A DNA stretch of 64,000 nt. It comes from Geodermatophilus obscurus DSM 43160 (GTDB lineage Bacteria > Actinomycetota > Actinomycetes > Mycobacteriales > Geodermatophilaceae). How positions within the stretch are numbered: the stretch's first letter is position 1; each line of letters opens with the position of its first letter. This document shows, piece after piece, positions 43,738-52,744 of this stretch. The notes beneath the pieces are model-generated. The model searched no databases. It had not been told where the DNA came from and worked only from the letters and a program-made list of their open reading frames with translations. The translations under genes and the position numbers were made by a program. The DNA lies in NCBI RefSeq assembly GCF_000025345.1, contig NC_013757.1, forward strand, positions 372,001-436,000, in the 5' to 3' direction.

Positions 43738-43742
43738 CCGGC

Positions 43743-43988
43743 GTGGCACGCGTCCCCGGCCGCCGGCCGCTGTGGCTCACGGTGCCGCTGTACGCCGTCC
43801 TGCTGGGAGTCGTCGTGCTCGACGAGCGCGCGGCCGTGTTCTGGGGGCGGGTCGGCGGCTCGCTGGGGACGCCGGTGGCCCTCGCGGCGGGCGGCATCGC
43901 GCTGCTGGCCGTGTTGCTGCTCCTGTTCGACCTGCGCCGGCACGTGCGGCTCGGTGCCGATCCGGGGGACGGCGACCGGGCCGGCTGA
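43743..43988 (+). CDS. Small membrane protein in an operon with the LCP gene
   Basis: 81 aa; GTG 43743 lies 5 bp after the LCP stop. Two helices: LWLTVPLYAVLLGVVVL at about 10-27 and PVALAAGGIALLAVLLLLFD at about 43-63, with a short acidic tail. No family recognised; position suggests it assists or regulates the LCP protein. Confidence 0.62.
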   Translation: MARVPGRRPLWLTVPLYAVLLGVVVLDERAAVFWGRVGGSLGTPVALAAGGIALLAVLLLLFDLRRHVRLGADPGDGDRAG

Positions 43989-44006
43989 GCATCGACCGGG
44001 GTCCGC

Positions 44007-45179
44007 TCAGTCGTCCGGCAGCAGCCCCGCGTCGGCCTTAGCGGTGAGGGCGGTCCGGACGGCGGCGTCGACCGTGGCGGCGAACTCGGGGTCGCTCTCG
44101 GCGCGGGCCAGGACGGCGTCGATCATCTCGTCCACCGCATCGGCGTCCATGGTGAGCATCAGAGTGCCCCCGGCCTCGAGGAACCGGACCGCCCGCTCGT
44201 CGATCGGGGTGTCCTGCACGGCTTGGGCGGCGCCGATGTCGTCGGAGATGACCACCCCGTCGAAGCCGAGCTGCCCGCGGAGCAGGTCGTTGACGACGAC
44301 GGGGGAGAAGACGGCCGGCGTGCTGGCGTCGATCTGCGTGTAGGTGGCCGACGACATCATCACGAAGGGGTCGGCGTCGGAGCCGGCGAGCGCGCCGAAG
44401 GCGGCGACCTGCTCGTCGTCGCGGGTGGTGACGTCGTCGGTGGCGTCCCGGCTCTTGTCGGGGTTCTCCGGCACCCGGCCGAGCCCGGGGAAGTGCTTGA
44501 GCGTGGGGGTGACGCCGTGCGCGGCCAGGCCGTCGGCGATGGTGCCGGCCGCGCGGACGACGTCCTCCGCGGTGCTGCCGTACTGGCGGTCCCAGGCGCC
44601 GATGGCTGCGTTGCCGTCCTCGGTGCCGGAGGGGACGACGTCGGCGACCGGCGCGAGGTTGAGGTTGATGCCCGCGCTGCTCAGGGACGCGCCCATGTCG
44701 TCGGCGAGGGCGGCCAGCTCCTCGGCCGGCATGCGGCCCTGAAGTAGGGCCGACGGCAGGTCGGCGAAACCGGGGCCGGAGAGCGTCTGCACGGCGCCGC
44801 CCTCCTGGTCGACGCCGACCCACAGACGCGGCCCCTGGGCGGACTCCGCCCAGCGCGCGGTCTCGGCGGCCAGCTGGTCCGCGGGGATGCTGCTGCGACC
44901 CTGGAGGAAGACGCCGCCCACACCCTCTGCGCCGAAGTCGTCGGCGGGGGAGAGGTCGGCGAGCGCGACCCCGACGACGATCAGCTGGGCGACCTGCCCA
45001 CGGCGGTCCAGCTCGACGAGGGCGGCGTCGACCAGGTCGATCTCGGGGCTCAGAGTGGGCGAGGGGGCGGCGCTGGGCGTGCTGGGCGCCGTCCCGGTGT
45101 CGGCGGTCGGCGCAGCGCAGGCCGTGGACAGCAGGCAGAGCAGGGAGCCGAGGACGGCTCCGAGGCGGGGAGAGCGCAT
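44007..45179 (-). CDS. Glycoside hydrolase family 3 lipoprotein (NagZ-like)
   Basis: 390 aa; ATG 45179 begins a lipoprotein signal with lipobox LLSTAC and a Ser/Pro/Thr linker. The GH3 barrel has LIVVGVAL, LWVGVDQEGGAVQTL, LNLAPVADVVPSGT, PTLKHFPGLGRV, then GFDGVVISDDIGAA with the nucleophile Asp in SDD. GH3 enzymes of this form hydrolyse beta-N-acetylglucosaminides of peptidoglycan or related glycans outside the membrane. Divergent from the PP2C gene. A truncated, frameshifted second copy lies at 47.8 kb. Confidence 0.9.
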   Translation of the reverse strand: MRSPRLGAVLGSLLCLLSTACAAPTADTGTAPSTPSAAPSPTLSPEIDLVDAALVELDRRGQVAQLIVVGVALADLSPADDFGAEGVGGVFLQGRSSIPADQLAAETARWAESAQGPRLWVGVDQEGGAVQTLSGPGFADLPSALLQGRMPAEELAALADDMGASLSSAGINLNLAPVADVVPSGTEDGNAAIGAWDRQYGSTAEDVVRAAGTIADGLAAHGVTPTLKHFPGLGRVPENPDKSRDATDDVTTRDDEQVAAFGALAGSDADPFVMMSSATYTQIDASTPAVFSPVVVNDLLRGQLGFDGVVISDDIGAAQAVQDTPIDERAVRFLEAGGTLMLTMDADAVDEMIDAVLARAESDPEFAATVDAAVRTALTAKADAGLLPDD

Positions 45180-45319
45180 CGCCACCCATTCTGCGTCGGG
45201 TGCGCCCGCCGGCGGGTCGCCGGTGGGCGTCCTGCCGGCGTGTCGCCGACCACCTACGCTCAGCGCACCTCGTCTTCCCCGCGGGGCGTCCTGTCGTCGA
45301 TGCATGTTGTGGAGCCTGG

Positions 45320-46072
45320 ATGCCGCCGGTCGAGCTGACGTGGGGAGCGGCCACAGCCGTGGGCCAGCGGGAGGACAACCAGGACAGGTACCTGGCCGCC
45401 CCGCCGGTGTTCGCGGTCGCCGACGGCATGGGGGGCCATGTCGGTGGTGCCGCCGCCGCGGAGGCGGTGGTCGAGGCGCTGCGCTCGCTCACCGGTGGGG
45501 AGACGACGACCGTCGAGGCGATCCGGTTGGCGCTGCAGCGGGCCGACGGCGAGATCCGCGCATTCCAGGGGCCGGACAAGGCCGGTGCCGGGACGACGGT
45601 CGCCGGCGTCGCGCTGGTCGATGAGGGGAATGGACCCCAGTGGGCGGTGTTCCACGTCGGTGACTCGCGGGTGTACCGCTGGCACGAGGGCCGCCTCGAC
45701 CAGCTGACCACCGACCACTCGGTGGTGCAGGAGCTCCTCGACGCCGGCTACATCTCCGACGCGAGCGCTGCCACGCACCCGCAGCGGCACATCATCACCC
45801 GGGCACTCGGTGTCGGTCCCCGTCCCGAGGCCGACGTGGTCCTGCTACCCGTCATGGCCGGTGAACGCTTCCTCGCTTGCTCCGACGGCCTGACCGGCGA
45901 GCTGAGTGACGCGCAGATCGCTGCACTCGTCGGTGCGGGGAACGATGTCGAGAAGACCGTCGCGAGGCTCACTAGCGAGGCTGAGAGCGCAGGGGCGCGC
46001 GACAACGTGACCGTCGTCGCGGTGCAGGTGGGGCACCCCGGCACGTCGACCGGTGCGACCGCACCGCGCTGA
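45320..46072 (+). CDS. PP2C-type Ser/Thr protein phosphatase
   Basis: 250 aa; ATG 45320 with GGAG five bases upstream. Motifs in order: GQREDNQDRYL, FAVADGMGGHVGGAAAA (metal-binding Asp-Gly), AGTTVAGVAL, VFHVGDSRVYRW, LTTDHSVVQELLDAG, FLACSDGLTGEL and ARDNVTVV. All metal ligands of the PPM family are present. It is a soluble catalytic domain without receptor or TM, as in PstP/PrpC partners of PknB-type kinases; no kinase gene is visible in the window. Confidence 0.94.
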   Translation: MPPVELTWGAATAVGQREDNQDRYLAAPPVFAVADGMGGHVGGAAAAEAVVEALRSLTGGETTTVEAIRLALQRADGEIRAFQGPDKAGAGTTVAGVALVDEGNGPQWAVFHVGDSRVYRWHEGRLDQLTTDHSVVQELLDAGYISDASAATHPQRHIITRALGVGPRPEADVVLLPVMAGERFLACSDGLTGELSDAQIAALVGAGNDVEKTVARLTSEAESAGARDNVTVVAVQVGHPGTSTGATAPR

Positions 46073-46092
46073 CGAGGGTGTGCCGGGACTCG

Positions 46093-46152
46093 AGTGGCCG
46101 TGACCGGGGGCTCTGGCTTCCTCGGCTTGCACCTGTGCGAGCGGCTGCTCGA
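46093..46152 (+). pseudogene. Fragment of an NAD-epimerase N-terminus
   Basis: A short in-frame run VAVTGGSGFLGLHLCERLLE matches the first NAD-binding motif of extended SDR sugar epimerases. Resemblance ends after about 20 residues and no downstream part is present. It is a very small relic and could be chance. Confidence 0.4.
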
Positions 46153-46366
46153 ACGACGGCTTCTACGTCGACGACTTGGCACACGGCATCGTCCGCCCGA
46201 GGACCCGTCGGGCGCTATCGGGCTCAGGCCGCCCGCGGTCCGGCCGCGGGCGACTGGGTGACGCCGAGCGCGAGCGCGTCGGACGACGGTGCGGCGGACG
46301 GCCTGAACACTGCGTCGACCAAGATGACGAGGAGAGCAGGAGCATGTCGCCGAGCAGCCCTAGTAT

Positions 46367-46463
46367 GGCCAGCGGCCAGCGGCCAGCGGCCAGCGGCCAG
46401 CGGCCAGCGGCCAGCGGCCAGCGGCCAGCGGCCAGCGGCCAGCGGCCAGCGGCCAGCGGCCAG
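46367..46463 (+). repeat. Perfect heptanucleotide tandem repeat (GGCCAGC)n
   Basis: 97 bp of uninterrupted 7-bp units, about 13.9 copies, with no mismatch that I can see. A period of 7 shifts frame each unit, so over 21 bp it reads through all three frames. It sits 200-300 bp upstream of the acyltransferase promoter, outside any confident gene. Such arrays change length by slippage. Confidence 0.93.
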
Positions 46464-46648
46464 GACGACGAGGACGGCCACGTCCATGAGATTCCGGGAC
46501 CTCATCGACCGTGGTAGCGATCGCGATGGTGTTCGCGGACGGGCGGTCAACTCATCACCCGCCGAGGTCTCACCGCCGGTGTCGCGGTGGCACAGGTGTC
46601 GCCAGCCAGGGACACGGGTACATGCAGTGTGGGTGTCCTCACGCTCAG

Positions 46649-46678
46649 TTGACATGCGGTAACCCTTCGGACTATGCT
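46649..46678 (+). promoter_or_regulatory. Sigma-70-type promoter of the acyltransferase gene
   Basis: TTGACA at 46649-46654 and TATGCT at 46673-46678 with an 18-bp spacer, a near-consensus pair in otherwise GC-rich sequence. Transcription would begin about 46685, one or two bases before ATG 46687. There is no RBS before that ATG, so the transcript is predicted to be leaderless. Confidence 0.75.
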
Positions 46679-46686
46679 CAACCCCG

Positions 46687-47796
46687 ATGGAGATTGGGGG
46701 GGACGAGTCCGAACGGCTGCGCTGGATTGACGCGGTCCGCGGAATCGCCATCCTCCTCATCGTCCTGTGGCATGCATACCTGTTCACCAAGTTCACTGGC
46801 CTGGACGTCGGTTACTGGGAGACGATCAACCAGAGTCTCCGGCTCATCAGGATGCCGCTCTTCTTTCTAGCCAGCGGGATCCTCGTAGCAGGCGCGCTGG
46901 ATCGCCCGTGGCGCCATCTGAGGCGAACGAAACTCGCCACGTGGCTGTGGATGTACGTCCTCTGGGCGCTAATCACCGTCGGTGTGTTCAGCATCGTCAG
47001 ATGGGATCGGCCGGATCCGCCTGCGGACTCGCCATGGGATCTCGTTCAGATCATCGTGTGGCCCAATACGGGCCTCTGGTACCTCTACGCCCTGGCGGTC
47101 TTCCTCGGGGTCAGCAAGCTGACACGTACGTGGCCTGCGTTGGTGGTCCTCGGGTTGGCTGCCGCCCTGTCCATCACGACCTTCACGTGGCTGCCGATCG
47201 GAAATTTCGCACTCGACAGCATGGCGAAGTTCTTCGTGTTCTATGCCATCGGCGCCCGCAGCGATCAGTTTCTCAAAGCTCGGGTCTCCCGACTAGGGCG
47301 CGGGCGCGCGCTGGTCGTTCTGGTGACTGGGAGTCTCCTGGGTGGAGGCGGTCTCATGGCACTGCAGGCGACAGGAATCACCGGTGACGATCTGCAGCAG
47401 ATCCCGGCCGTGCCTCTGCTGCTGTGCATTATTGCCTGCGTCGTGGGCGTCTGTCTCGCCGTCGTCCTCGCCGAGTACCGCCTCGGGCGGCCTCTGGTCG
47501 CACTTGGGCGGCGGACCCTTCCCGTCTACGTCTCGAATGAGATCGTCCTCGGATGCCTGACGGCGTTGATGGTGCTCGCCGTGCCGCACGTTGCCGAACG
47601 CATTGGCTGGCTGGCGGTCCCCGCCCTGGTCATCGTCGCTCTGCCACTCACCCTCTTGCTGCAGCGCGTGTCCTCCTTCGCGCCATGGCTGTACGAGGCT
47701 CCGATCCGGATGACCAGGCCGGTCCCGGGGCGCAACGCGTTAGCCGGAAGGGGCGCGTCACGGGGCTGCCTACTCCACCGTCGAGTCAGGTCCTGA
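46687..47796 (+). CDS. Acyltransferase family 3 membrane protein (OafA/WcjG-like)
   Basis: 369 aa with about ten helices. RLRWIDAVRGIAILLIVLWH is the RG(I/L)A..VxxxH start of Acyl_transf_3 with the catalytic His; RMPLFFLASGILVAGAL is the second signature. Members O-acetylate or O-acylate surface polysaccharides from the inner membrane. Base composition is visibly less GC-rich and codon use more mixed than in the neighbours, which suggests later acquisition. It is flanked by a tandem repeat and by pseudogenes. The last 40 residues are basic and may be a degraded tail. Confidence 0.88.
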   Translation: MEIGGDESERLRWIDAVRGIAILLIVLWHAYLFTKFTGLDVGYWETINQSLRLIRMPLFFLASGILVAGALDRPWRHLRRTKLATWLWMYVLWALITVGVFSIVRWDRPDPPADSPWDLVQIIVWPNTGLWYLYALAVFLGVSKLTRTWPALVVLGLAAALSITTFTWLPIGNFALDSMAKFFVFYAIGARSDQFLKARVSRLGRGRALVVLVTGSLLGGGGLMALQATGITGDDLQQIPAVPLLLCIIACVVGVCLAVVLAEYRLGRPLVALGRRTLPVYVSNEIVLGCLTALMVLAVPHVAERIGWLAVPALVIVALPLTLLLQRVSSFAPWLYEAPIRMTRPVPGRNALAGRGASRGCLLHRRVRS

Positions 47797-47820
47797 CCGT
47801 CTTCGACGATCATCGAGGTG

Positions 47821-48340
47821 TCAGGAGGCCGGCGCGAGCTCGGCGGTCAGGGCCGTGCGGACGGCGCGTCGACCGTGGCCGAGGACGCCGAGTCCGACTC
47901 GGCACGGGTCAGGACGGCGTCGAGCATCTCCGGGTAGACGCTCGCGTCGACGATGAGCGCCAGCGTGTCGCCGGCCTCGGGGAACTGAGTGGCGCGCTCG
48001 CCGGGTGGCACGTACGAAAAGGCGGCCGCCGCGCGCCGACGTCGTTGCTGATGGCCACGCCGTCGAAACCGGAGGAGCCGCGCAGCAGCGTGCCGATCAC
48101 CTGCCGCGGGAAGCTGGCCGCGGCGGCCAGGTTCAGCCGCGGATAGGTGGCCGAAGAGACCATGACGAACGGCTCGGCGTACGAGTCGGCGAGCGCGCCG
48201 AAGGCGGCGACCTGCTCCCTGCGGTCCAGGCGACCCAGTCGGTGACGCCGGCGACCTCGTCGGTGTTCGAGTCGACCATCCCCCAGGCCGGGGAAGTGCT
48301 TGAGCGTCACGGTCACGTCGTGCGCGGCTAGGTGTCGCAA
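47821..48340 (-). pseudogene. Truncated, frameshifted second copy of the GH3 hydrolase
   Basis: Matches the C-terminal half of the intact GH3 at 44.0-45.2 kb: LAAHDVTVTLKHFPGLG, EQVAAFGALADSYAEPFVM, SSATYPRLN, GFDGVAISNDVGA, then in other frames GERATQFPEAGDTLALIVDA and AVRTALTAELAPAS with the stop at 47821. Frame changes near 48030 and 47865. The catalytic SDD reads SND. The N-terminal half is missing exactly where the IS481-type element begins, and it is not found on the other side of that element. Confidence 0.88.
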
Positions 48341-48382
48341 CTAGGGACGTTGTTGACAGTCGGCGCGGCGGCTCATCACGAA

Positions 48383-48440
48383 GGAGACCTCCGGCAGGAG
48401 TGGCGGTGCTTGACGTCGCCGTTGCCAACCGGAGGTCTCC
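48383..48440 (+). promoter_or_regulatory. Inverted repeat hiding the transposase RBS
   Basis: GGAGACCTCCGG (48383-48394) and CCGGAGGTCTCC (48429-48440) are perfect 12-bp complements with a 34-nt loop. The right arm contains the GGAGG of the transposase and ends at the base before GTG 48441. A transcript entering from outside the element would fold and block translation, while one starting inside the loop would not. Confidence 0.72.
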
Positions 48441-49405
48441 GTGGCTCACGCTAACGCCCGCACGACCGTCTATGCCCGCAAGCTGATCGTCGCTCGTGTC
48501 CGGGCCGGTCACCGGCCCGGCGAGGTGGCCAAGCAGCTGGGGATCAGCCGGCAGACGGTCTACAAGTGGTGGGGCCGCTGGCGCACCGAGGGCGAGGCCG
48601 GGCTGGCCGACCGCTCCTCCCGCCCGCACCGCATGCCGCGCAAGACCTCGGCGGAGACGACCGCGCAGATCGTCACCGCCCGGATCGAGCACCACGCCGG
48701 GCCGGTCCGGCTGGCCGCGATCGTGGGGGTCGCGGCCTCCACCATCGGGGTCGTGCTCGCCCGCGCCGGGATGCCGCGGCTGGCCGAGGTCGACCGGCTC
48801 ACCGGCGAGCTCCTGCACGGCCGGCGGCACAGCGGGCGCCGGTACGAGCGCGAGCACCCTGGCGACCTGCTGCACGTCGACGTCATGAAGCTCGGCCGGA
48901 TACCGGACGGCGGTGGCCGGCGGGTGCATGGCCGGCAGGCCACCGCCGACCACCGACACAAGCCGGTGCCCATCGGCTTCGACTACGTGCACGTCGCCAT
49001 CGACGACCACACGCGGCTGGCCTACGTCGAGGTGCTGCCCGATGAGCGGGTGCACGCCTGCGCCGGCTTCCTGACCCGCGCGGTGGCCTGGTTCGCCGGC
49101 CACGACGTCACCATCGCCCGGGTGCTGACCGACAACGCAAAGACCTACCGGATCGGCAACGCCTGGATCACCGCCTGCGCCCTGCTGAACATCGGCCGCC
49201 GGTTCACCAAGCCCGGCAGGCCCTGGACCAACGGCAAGGCCGAGCGGTTCAACCGCCCCCTGCGCACCGAGTGGCCTACGCCACCGCCTGGACCAGCAAC
49301 GACCAGCGCACCGCCGCGCTGGACAGCTGGCTGACCCACTACAACACTGCCCGCAGCCACTCCGCCCTCAGAGGTCACCCGCCGATCAGCCGACTCGCCG
49401 CGTGA
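48441..49405 (+). pseudogene. IS481-family transposase with a C-terminal frameshift
   Basis: GTG 48441 with GGAGG. An N-terminal helix-turn-helix (EVAKQLGISRQTVYKWWGRW) is followed by an rve integrase core: Asp in LLHVDVMKLG, Asp in VLTDNAKTY and Glu in NGKAERFNR. At about 49274 one base is missing (GAGTGGCCTAC where GAGTGGGCCTAC is expected); after that the right frame reads SNDQRTAALDSWLTHYNTAR and SHSALRGHPPISRLAA, then the stop at 49403-49405. All three catalytic residues lie before the shift, so a truncated protein with an altered tail might retain something. Confidence 0.87.
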
Positions 49406-49427
49406 ACAACCTGTGTGGTCGCGACAA

Positions 49428-50384
49428 CTAGGCCCGGCCGCTGGCGCGCAGGAGGGCCCGGCGAACGGGACGGAGGGGACGTGTGCGGAGGAGGCGGCCG
49501 GCGGCCCGCCTGGGGAACGTCGACACGACGTGCAGGACCGGTCGGCGGAACGGCCGGAGAGCCCGGGTGAGCGCGGCCCGGACAGCACACGGTGCGGGTT
49601 CCGTCCGGGCGTCGAGGTACGACTCGAACCAGTCGAGGAAGTAGCGGCGGGACTCGTGGTAGCCGCCTGCACGGGTGACCGTCGCGACCTCGCTGTGCGC
49701 GTGCTGGCGGTAGTCCAGCCACAGGGAGCTGGAGAACCACACCGGCCAGGACAGGAGACCTTCGCGAGGAACGCCTGGTCCTCGTACATCCCGGTGAAGT
49801 GTGACTCGAAGCCGCCGACCGAGTCGACGACCTCCCGTCGGACCAGCACGTCCATGCCGGCGCCCCCGGCCGGTCCGAGCGGATAGAGGTTCACCACTGC
49901 ATCCGGAGGCGGGACCACGCGGTCGAGCACGTGCCCGGTCGGGATGACCTCGTCGACCCCACCGGCCCAGGACGACCAGTAGCGGACCGTGCCGCAGACG
50001 AGGCCCAGCTCCGGATGCGCGTCGAGGAGCGCGACCTGCTCGGCCAGCTTGCCGGGACGCCAGACGTCGTCGACGTCGATGAACTCGCCCCGCGGCGCCG
50101 AGATGCCGAAGTTCCGGGTGGCACTCATGCCCCGGTTTCACGTGGCCCGGGTGCTCGAGGTAGCGGATCCGGTCGGGGTGTCGCGCCTGCTACTCGAGCG
50201 CACGGGCGGTGCTGTTGTCGGTGGAGCCGTCGTCGCAGAGCAGGAACTCGAAGTGGTCGTAGCTCTGCGTCATGACGCTGGCGATCGCCTCGTCGAAGAA
50301 TTGCTCGCCGTTGCAGAAGATGCAGACGACGGCCACCCGAGCGGCTCTCACGTCATCAGAGGGAGCAGAGGCCATAGTACGCAT
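49428..50384 (-). pseudogene. Family 2 glycosyltransferase, nonsense plus two frameshifts
   Basis: The first part reads VAVVCIFCNGEQFFDEAIAS, then VMTQSYDHFEFLLCDDGSTD, then hits TAG at 50190-50192 where Tyr is expected (ALE-stop-QARHPDRIRYLEHPGH). An extra base near 50136 shifts to the frame with SATRNFGISAPRGEFIDVDD (metal-binding DVDD). A missing base near 49760 shifts again to SWPVWFSSSLWLDYRQHA. ATG 50384 has AGGAGAGC. It was a GT2 of locus 2 and is clearly dead. The current stop comes from the IS481 target duplication. Confidence 0.9.
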
Positions 50385-50548
50385 GCTCTCCTGAGGCTGA
50401 CGGCTCGGCCTCGCGGCAGTGTGCTCGCCCCCGGGTCGGCAGCACGGTGGACAGGTACCGTCTTCATGCGACGTCAGACGGTCTCCACCGGAAACCCGGT
50501 TTCCGACCGCGAGAGCAAATTGCCAGGTCAGCCTATGGTGAGGTGGTC

Positions 50549-52624
50549 GTGCCGTCGAGGAAACGCCTCCTCGTCCTGTCCGCAGTGGTTGTCGCCGCCT
50601 TCGTGGTCGCCGTGGTGGTCGTCGTCCTCCGCACGCCCGCCGCGCCGAGCGTCACTGCATCGTCGGGCACCGACCCCGCCGACCTGGTCGGCAACGAGGA
50701 TCGCGACGTCGGCTGGCGCACCGATGAGGAGACAGTCGGCGCCTGGGTCGAGCTTGCCTATCCCGAGCCGACGGCCGTGGACCGCGTCCAGCTGCTCGGC
50801 CCCGGCGGTGGGGACACCGGTGCCACCAGCGCCCTCCTGACCTTCGACGGCGGCGGGGAGCTCCTCGTGACGACGGACGACGCGGGCGACGCATCCGTCG
50901 ACTTCCCTGAGCGAACCGTGTCCTGGGTGCGGGTCACCGTCGCCGGGGTGCCCGACGGGGCGACGTCGGTGGCGCTGGCCGGTCTCACCGTCGACGGATC
51001 GGCGGACGACCCGCCGCGGCGGGGGAGCCGAGGACCGGTGACCGCGGAGACCTCCAGCGAGGGCAGCGCTCCGGCGGCGGCTCTGTCGGATGGCACCCCG
51101 GCCGAGGGTGACACCGGGGACGAGTGGACGCCCGCGGACGGTGACGACCGGCCGTGGGCCCGGCTGACGTGGGACACACCTCGGGAGGTGGCCAGCGTGC
51201 AGGTCTTCGGGCCGTCGTCGGCCGGCGACGACGCGGACGTGCCGTTGAGTGGCGTCCTGCGGTTCGACGACGGCAGTTCCGTCCGGGTCTCTGCAATCGC
51301 GTCCGGAGGGCACGAGGGGACCACCATCGCCTTCGCCCCGCGGATGGCCACCGCGGTACGGCTGGAGCTCGACGCGGCGGCGGGACTGCGCGAGTTCGCG
51401 GTGTACGACGCAGGCACGACCCCACCGCGCTGGCCGCAGGACGGCGACACGTACGCCGTGTCACCGCAGCCCGCGGGGACGTGTGAGGCGTCGTCGGATC
51501 CCTTCGTCCAGCCGGAGCCCGGCCGGCTGACCCTCGTCTGCCCCTCCCCGGGCTCTGTGGTGGACGGCCGGACCGACGTCGTCGTGGCGGCCGACCCCGG
51601 GACGGCCGTCGAGGCCCGCGTGTGGACCGGGGGACCGGCCACCGGGACGAACGCGGTCGACGTCGTGGCGACAGCGGTGTCCGACGGCAACGGCCGTGCG
51701 CTCCTCACACTGGACACCGCCGCGGCGCCGCGGGGGCCCCTCACCATCCGGGTGGACCGGGCGTCCGCCATCCCCGACCCGGCGACCGTCGGCGCAGGCG
51801 CACCGGTGTACGTACAGCTCTACAACCGAGCGGGGCAGGACCCGGCCACGCCCGACACCGCGCCGGAGGGCATGACCCTGCAGTGGGCCGAGGAGTTCAC
51901 CGGCCCGCTGTCGGTCAGCGCCACCGGCGCCGGGGCCGACTACGCGGCACTCAAACCCGATGCCTCGAGCAGCGGCCAGTTCGGGGACGCACCGTTCGCC
52001 GACCCAGCTTCCGAGGCCGGGACGCTCACCACCGTCGACGACGAGTACCTGCGGATTCGCACCCAGCCCATCCCGTCCGCCAGCAGCCGCGACGGCACCG
52101 CAAACGTCGCCGGCCTGCTCGCCTCCACCGACGTCGACGGGGCCGGCTTCGCGGCCCAGTACGGCTACTTCGAGGCCCGGATGCTGGGCGCACCGGGACC
52201 TGGGACCTGGCCGGCGTTCTGGATGCTGAACACGGAGAGCGCCGCGCGCCCGAGTCGGACGGCGGCCGAGGTGGACGTCGTGGAGCTCTATGGGCACAAC
52301 ACGCTAGGCAGCTGCCACACGGTGCACAACTGGGGTGCCGAGGACGAGGTCGAGTCGGATGCCGGTGCGCCGTCCTGCCTCGACCGCAACGACTTCGCCG
52401 ACTGGGCCGTCGCCTGGCACACCTACGGCGCGCGGATCACGCCTGACGCCGTCACCTTCACGATCGACGGGGAGGTGGTGGCAACAGCCGGCCGGCTGCA
52501 GCTGACCTCCGAGCCCTTCTTCTTCTTGCTCAACCTGGCTCTTGGCGGCGGGTGGCCGGTCGACCTGTCGGCGACGGGGGGCATCTCGGACCTGTACGTC
52601 GACTGGGTGCGCGTCTACTCGTGA
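50549..52624 (+). CDS. Membrane-anchored or secreted glycoside hydrolase family 16 endoglycanase
   Basis: 691 aa; GTG 50549 is placed five bases after GGTGAGG. One N-terminal hydrophobic segment (LLVLSAVVVAAFVVAVVVVV) acts as signal or anchor. Two successive galactose-binding/discoidin-like modules (about 35-150 and 180-290) carry repeated WV-x-V and VRLELDAA strands, then a linker, then the GH16 domain from about 430 with FEARMLGAPGPGTWPAFWML and the catalytic E574-V-D576-V-V-E579. GH16 enzymes cut beta-1,3/1,4-glucans or galactans; in such loci they trim or release the exopolysaccharide. Upstream neighbour of the chain-length gene. Confidence 0.9.
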   Translation: MPSRKRLLVLSAVVVAAFVVAVVVVVLRTPAAPSVTASSGTDPADLVGNEDRDVGWRTDEETVGAWVELAYPEPTAVDRVQLLGPGGGDTGATSALLTFDGGGELLVTTDDAGDASVDFPERTVSWVRVTVAGVPDGATSVALAGLTVDGSADDPPRRGSRGPVTAETSSEGSAPAAALSDGTPAEGDTGDEWTPADGDDRPWARLTWDTPREVASVQVFGPSSAGDDADVPLSGVLRFDDGSSVRVSAIASGGHEGTTIAFAPRMATAVRLELDAAAGLREFAVYDAGTTPPRWPQDGDTYAVSPQPAGTCEASSDPFVQPEPGRLTLVCPSPGSVVDGRTDVVVAADPGTAVEARVWTGGPATGTNAVDVVATAVSDGNGRALLTLDTAAAPRGPLTIRVDRASAIPDPATVGAGAPVYVQLYNRAGQDPATPDTAPEGMTLQWAEEFTGPLSVSATGAGADYAALKPDASSSGQFGDAPFADPASEAGTLTTVDDEYLRIRTQPIPSASSRDGTANVAGLLASTDVDGAGFAAQYGYFEARMLGAPGPGTWPAFWMLNTESAARPSRTAAEVDVVELYGHNTLGSCHTVHNWGAEDEVESDAGAPSCLDRNDFADWAVAWHTYGARITPDAVTFTIDGEVVATAGRLQLTSEPFFFLLNLALGGGWPVDLSATGGISDLYVDWVRVYS

Positions 52625-52744
52625 CCGGAGCCCACCCCTCTGTGGGGTGATGCTCTGTTAGCGTTCCGGGGCGATGCTGGCCGCTGTGACCGTGGACGGG
52701 GCGCGCACCCCCACAGAGCCCTCCTCCCCACAGGACGTGGTCGC

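Larger units (their letters stand above)
48333..49427 (+). mobile_element. IS481-type insertion sequence
   Basis: Imperfect inverted ends: left TGTCGCAACTAGGGACGTTG then TTGACA; right (reverse complement) TTGTCGCGACCACACAGGTT then GTTCAC. A 5-bp direct repeat CTAGG flanks it at 48328-48332 and 49428-49432. About 1095 bp. The transposase is frameshifted. On the right, the repeat also supplies the stop codon now used by the neighbouring glycosyltransferase pseudogene. Confidence 0.83.

Noticed and set aside
44038..45711. 557-aa minus-strand frame spanning GH3 and PP2C
   Set aside because: Arg/Pro-rich shadow overlapping two well-supported genes in other frames.
46078..46662. 194-aa plus-strand frame through the heptamer array
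   Set aside because: Open only because of the repeat. Its coding run of SGQRPAA units is an artefact and the flanks have no domain.
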